A stretch of DNA of 64,000 bases from Shewanella holmiensis (GTDB lineage: Bacteria > Pseudomonadota > Gammaproteobacteria > Enterobacterales > Shewanellaceae), in the NCBI RefSeq assembly GCF_025370255.1, contig NZ_JAMTCD010000012.1:1-64000 (forward strand), written 5' to 3'. Both the position numbers and the translations under genes were made by a program. The notes under the pieces were generated by a model, which searched no databases, was not told the DNA's origin, and saw nothing but the letters and a program-made list of their open reading frames with translations. Each line of letters opens with the position of its first letter. Positions within the stretch are counted from its first letter, which is position 1. Below, in pieces: positions 61,146 through 64,000 of the stretch.

Positions 61146-61880
61146 ATGTCACTTTCAGCTATTTTGACTGAAGCTTATTACTTTTTTCGTAATCATATTA
61201 GCCAGCTTGCGGCAATGACCTTGCCGTTGTTGTTGGTTCAAGTGATGATCCAGCTTTGGCTGGGAAATGAAATGATCCAAGCTGATGTTGAGAATCCGCA
61301 ATTTGGCGGGATCCATGCTGCTGCAATGATGGCGCTGCTATTATTATTTTCTACGTTAATTGCTGCGCTTACCGTTTACCTTGAAGTTCGCTCGCGTGGC
61401 CATGATGTCACTACTGCCATGGTATTCAAGCAAAGCATTCAGTTTGTACCGCCATTATTGTTGGCTGGCGTATTTTCGGGATTAGCGATATTAACCCCAG
61501 TGATGCTTTTTGCTGTATTTGGGCCAATGTGGTTAGTCGGACTGGTGATCAGTTTTTATCTATTTGCTCGGTTAGCTTATGTGAACTTTATGGTCATTGT
61601 TGAGCAGCTCACGCCATTAGAGGCCATTAAAGCCAGCTTTGTATTTACAGGGCCGATTACAACGAAAACGATAGCGATATTAATGCTATATATTCCATTA
61701 TCATTAGTGGGTGGCACCTTGTCTCAAATTGCCGCACAAGTTGGGTTTCCTCTGCAGTTAATTACAGATACCTGCTTTGCATTTTTAGGATTATTTATTA
61801 ACGTCGCTTTATTTCGCTTATATATGGTTAACCGTAAAACGGATTCTCAATCTAGCGATGACACTCATACAGAGGTGTAA
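61146..61880 (+). CDS. YciC/UPF0259-like membrane protein
   Basis: 244 residues from ATG 61,146 (the TTG seven codons earlier has no ribosome site). Six hydrophobic helices; the order YYFFRNHISQLAAM, a central pair around VFGPMWLVGLVISFYLF, and NVALFRLYMVNR at the end match YciC of E. coli in layout and in the closing FRLYM motif. Inner-membrane protein of unknown function. It is divergent from the DUF2780 gene. Confidence 0.72.
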   Translation: MSLSAILTEAYYFFRNHISQLAAMTLPLLLVQVMIQLWLGNEMIQADVENPQFGGIHAAAMMALLLLFSTLIAALTVYLEVRSRGHDVTTAMVFKQSIQFVPPLLLAGVFSGLAILTPVMLFAVFGPMWLVGLVISFYLFARLAYVNFMVIVEQLTPLEAIKASFVFTGPITTKTIAILMLYIPLSLVGGTLSQIAAQVGFPLQLITDTCFAFLGLFINVALFRLYMVNRKTDSQSSDDTHTEV

Positions 61881-62050
61881 TTTACGGCACCTCAGTTTGG
61901 GTTAGCGAATAAACGAGATTGAAACAGCATGCCTTCGTATGCTAGTCATCAAACTTGAACGCGACACTGATAACAGGACTAATTCATTTGTATTCGCTAG
62001 TCTATTGCAATGAATTCAATACTGTTAGCGGTGAAAAAAGGAGTGTTTAT

Positions 62051-62110
62051 ATGCGTTTATTATCTCTCGCAGAGGTGCTTCAGTTTACAGGAGTGAGTAT
62101 TGATAACTGA
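62051..62110 (+). CDS. 19-codon mini-ORF before the Sel1 gene
   Basis: ATG 62,051 sits behind a very good ribosome site (AAAAAAGGAG, seven bases away) and reads MRLLSLAEVLQFTGVSIDN, stop at 62,108. Its end overlaps the TTG start of the next gene by 11 bases in another frame. It may be a leader peptide that couples translation, or the true N-terminus separated from the main frame by a frameshift. Confidence 0.4.
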   Translation: MRLLSLAEVLQFTGVSIDN

Positions 62111-63518
62111 TATTGAGTTAGTTAGCCAATTCTCCAGCGAGCTGGGTGACGATTACGCTAGCGCCAAGAGTTATGTACGCGATATTCCGACTCAAGCGTT
62201 GGTTTTTGTGCGTAGTTTTACCCATAAACTGGCAATACTCATTGCAGAACAACATCAGCTTGAGTTCAGTGGCCCCAACCTATACGACCGCATTGAGCAA
62301 TTGAATCAACGCCGCTTGCTTGATGTTACAGCTATTCGAACTATGCATAAGTTGCGTGGTGATGGTAATCGTGGGGCGCATCCTGAAAAATATCATTTAA
62401 CGCAAGCTCAGCTAGTGGCTTTAGCAGAGAAATCAATTAAGCAAATTGTTACCTTAGTCGTAAAGCTTTATCCCGTATTGCATTTTACTCCAGTACCTGC
62501 TTACCAATTTGTTGCATTTGATTCGATAGCGGGGAGAGATTTGTGTTATCGGGCGATGATGCAAAACGATCATCATGCGCAATATTTAGTGGCTATGTCA
62601 TTAAAAGCACAAGCGCTAATGGCGCAAGAACAATCAAATGTCACAGCCTTTGATGCTGATACCTCCCGAGATCTTCAAACTACTCATGATGAAGTGCAGC
62701 GTTTATTCGCTCAGGCTGCTTATTGGTTTGCGCAAGCTGCCCCATTTGAAGATGTTGCCTTGTATGAGCATGGGGTGAGTTTGTTGCATGGCTATGCTGA
62801 AAGCGGTCAAGTTAAGCAGGGTGAATTACTGATAGCGCAAGCGGCCAAAGCGGGTATAACGGATGCGCAAGCTTTACTCGGTTATTTTTATTTGGTCGGC
62901 AGTGCAGAGTTTACGGTTGATGTTGAACAAGCCAAATTATTACTTCAGCAGGCGGCAGACGCAGAGAATATTGAGGCGATGTCTAATCTTGGTGTGCTGT
63001 ATTATCAACAACATGACCATCAGCAAGCGTTATTATGGATGAGTAAAGCGGCAGAGTCGGGATACCCGCAATCACAATACCATTTAGCATTGTTACTTGC
63101 TGAAGGCGAAAATATTGACGCAGATAAAAGTCGTTTTTGGATGCAAGAAGCCGCAGCCCAGGGGCAACTAGATGCCATGTTGCACTGCGCGACCGAAATT
63201 TTGCACAATGATAATGCTCAGGCTACCGAGCTTGAACAAGCAGAACGTTATTTACATGATGTGATTAAGTATGGTCATAACGTTACCGCAATGATTGAGC
63301 TGAGCGTGGCTTTAGCTGACGGAATGCTCAACCGAATCGACGTGGTGCAATCCGCATATTTATTGCAGCAAGCCAAGCATTATGGCAATGATATTCAGCG
63401 ACAAGTGATTGAGCCTTTATGGCAATCATTATTAATGCAAATCGACAGTGTTATTGCTTTGAACCCCAGCGCAGAAGAATTGGCCAGCCTGCAACAGGCT
63501 AAAACCTTGCTTCAATGA
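62100..63518 (+). CDS. DUF4145 plus Sel1-repeat protein
   Basis: 472 residues. The N-terminal part (residues ~20-125, TQALVFVRSFTHKLAILIAE, LNQRRLLDV, HKLRGDGNRGAHPEKY) is a DUF4145-type domain as found at the N-terminus of restriction proteins and in HEPN-like helical proteins. From ~220 onward there are Sel1-like helical repeats (EAMSNLGVLYYQQHDHQQAL, YPQSQYHLALLLAEG), used as protein-binding scaffolds. Start is TTG 62,100 with AGGAG; a stop lies two codons upstream in this frame, so no earlier start exists without a frameshift. No signal peptide. Function unknown. Confidence 0.75.
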   Translation: MITDIELVSQFSSELGDDYASAKSYVRDIPTQALVFVRSFTHKLAILIAEQHQLEFSGPNLYDRIEQLNQRRLLDVTAIRTMHKLRGDGNRGAHPEKYHLTQAQLVALAEKSIKQIVTLVVKLYPVLHFTPVPAYQFVAFDSIAGRDLCYRAMMQNDHHAQYLVAMSLKAQALMAQEQSNVTAFDADTSRDLQTTHDEVQRLFAQAAYWFAQAAPFEDVALYEHGVSLLHGYAESGQVKQGELLIAQAAKAGITDAQALLGYFYLVGSAEFTVDVEQAKLLLQQAADAENIEAMSNLGVLYYQQHDHQQALLWMSKAAESGYPQSQYHLALLLAEGENIDADKSRFWMQEAAAQGQLDAMLHCATEILHNDNAQATELEQAERYLHDVIKYGHNVTAMIELSVALADGMLNRIDVVQSAYLLQQAKHYGNDIQRQVIEPLWQSLLMQIDSVIALNPSAEELASLQQAKTLLQ

Positions 63519-63748
63519 GCGAGTTTCGGCATCAAGCATCAATTGAAATCATTCACCCTCGACGTTAGCGCATTTTTTATTATCTGATATTGGTGGTTTT
63601 TAGCACAATTGTTGGGTAATTGTATGCATTATATTCATCTTCATTAACCAGATGGTTTATATTCTTTACCTGATAATACTTCTCATTTACACTTCTGCGC
63701 TCTTAGTAGAATGCAGGAATAAGTAACGCGAGTTACTTCACATGAAAC

Positions 63749-64000
63749 ATGAAGCATGAAGACTGTTTAAACCCTAAATGTTTAATCGATTTAATTGAGC
63801 GCAAACGCTTTGGTGTTGAATATCAACCCATTATTGATTGTAGTAGCAATGACATTTTTGCTTATGAGGCACTAGCCCGTTTTTACAATGCCGATAACAC
63901 CACTATTAGACCCGATCTGGTTTATGCCTCTTTACACAGCAGTCCATTAAGTTTGTTCCAAGTAGAATATCAACAAAAAAGATTACAGTTATCTTATGCC
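63749..64000 (+). CDS. EAL domain protein, 3' cut by window
   Basis: The first 84 codons of a protein starting MKHEDCLNPKCLIDLIERK. Residues GVEYQPIIDCSSNDIFAYEALARF carry the opening of an EAL domain with the EAL triplet itself (YEALARF), as in cyclic-di-GMP phosphodiesterases. The frame runs out of the window, so catalytic completeness and any further domains are unknown. Of three closely spaced ATGs near 63,742-63,758, only the one at 63,749 opens the long frame. The 63,519-63,748 gap holds nothing recognisable. Confidence 0.75.
   Translation, partial: MKHEDCLNPKCLIDLIERKRFGVEYQPIIDCSSNDIFAYEALARFYNADNTTIRPDLVYASLHSSPLSLFQVEYQQKRLQLSYA

Noticed and set aside
1..64000. tRNA or rRNA genes
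   Set aside because: No cloverleaf with the usual conserved T-loop sequence and no rRNA-like stretch was seen in intergenic regions.

Overview
The window reads as chromosome of a marine gamma-proteobacterium, most likely Shewanella (inference from gene content, moderate G+C core genes, and gene order; no search was run). The right half keeps a core order that E. coli also shows around greB-tex-bioH-comF/gntX-nfuA, here greB' (25.9 kb) - tex (34.7) - bioH (42.0) - comF (42.8) - nfuA (46.5). Around it are two TonB receptors, a RegB/RegA-like redox two-component pair, and a complete menaquinone cluster menD-menH-menC-menE.

Region 1 (1-20.7 kb) is one giant, strikingly GC-rich open frame. It is the 3' part of a VCBS-repeat type I secretion adhesin. 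About ten kilobases of roughly 620-bp VCBS dyads are followed by seven copies of a lectin-like module, with linker domains, at about 1.08- or 1.7-kb spacing. Inside the same frame, around 20.18-20.23 kb, the base composition drops abruptly to that of the neighbouring genome, and the last ~175 residues are AT-rich, repeat-free and acidic.

Region 2 (20.9-25.9 kb) is a mobile-element graveyard. It holds a superfamily II helicase fragment and a SIR2-like fragment on opposite strands that abut one another, a 40-codon N-terminal stub of a Tn7-type TnsA endonuclease, then an apparent operon gmtZ-gmtX-greB on the minus strand (gamma-mobile-trio recombinase and partner, plus a complete divergent greB). 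The element ends inside a second greB, the native one, which has lost its first ~50 codons including the catalytic acidic tip. The simplest reading is that a gamma-mobile-trio-type island entered or removed part of chromosomal greB and carries its own greB. The third trio gene, gmtY, is not present in the window.

Region 3 (26.5-34.5 kb) holds a TonB receptor, the RegAB-like pair, a cytochrome b561-type protein and a hemerythrin-PAS-GGDEF-EAL protein, which together suggest redox or oxygen sensing. Region 4 (34.7-47.8 kb) holds tex, eptA (lipid A phosphoethanolamine transfer), an LTA-synthase-like phosphotransferase, bioH, comF, an M14 peptidase, nfuA and a lone type IV pilin-like protein. Region 5 (47.8-51.6 kb) is a divergent PepSY protein / siderophore receptor pair with two Fur-box-like sites between them. 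Region 6 (51.6-56.7 kb) is the men operon. Region 7 (57-64 kb) holds an HDOD protein, an Lrp-type regulator divergent from a YjeH-like amino acid exporter, TerB-like, DUF2780 and YciC-like genes, a DUF4145-Sel1 protein preceded by a 19-codon mini-ORF, and the start of an EAL protein cut by the window edge.
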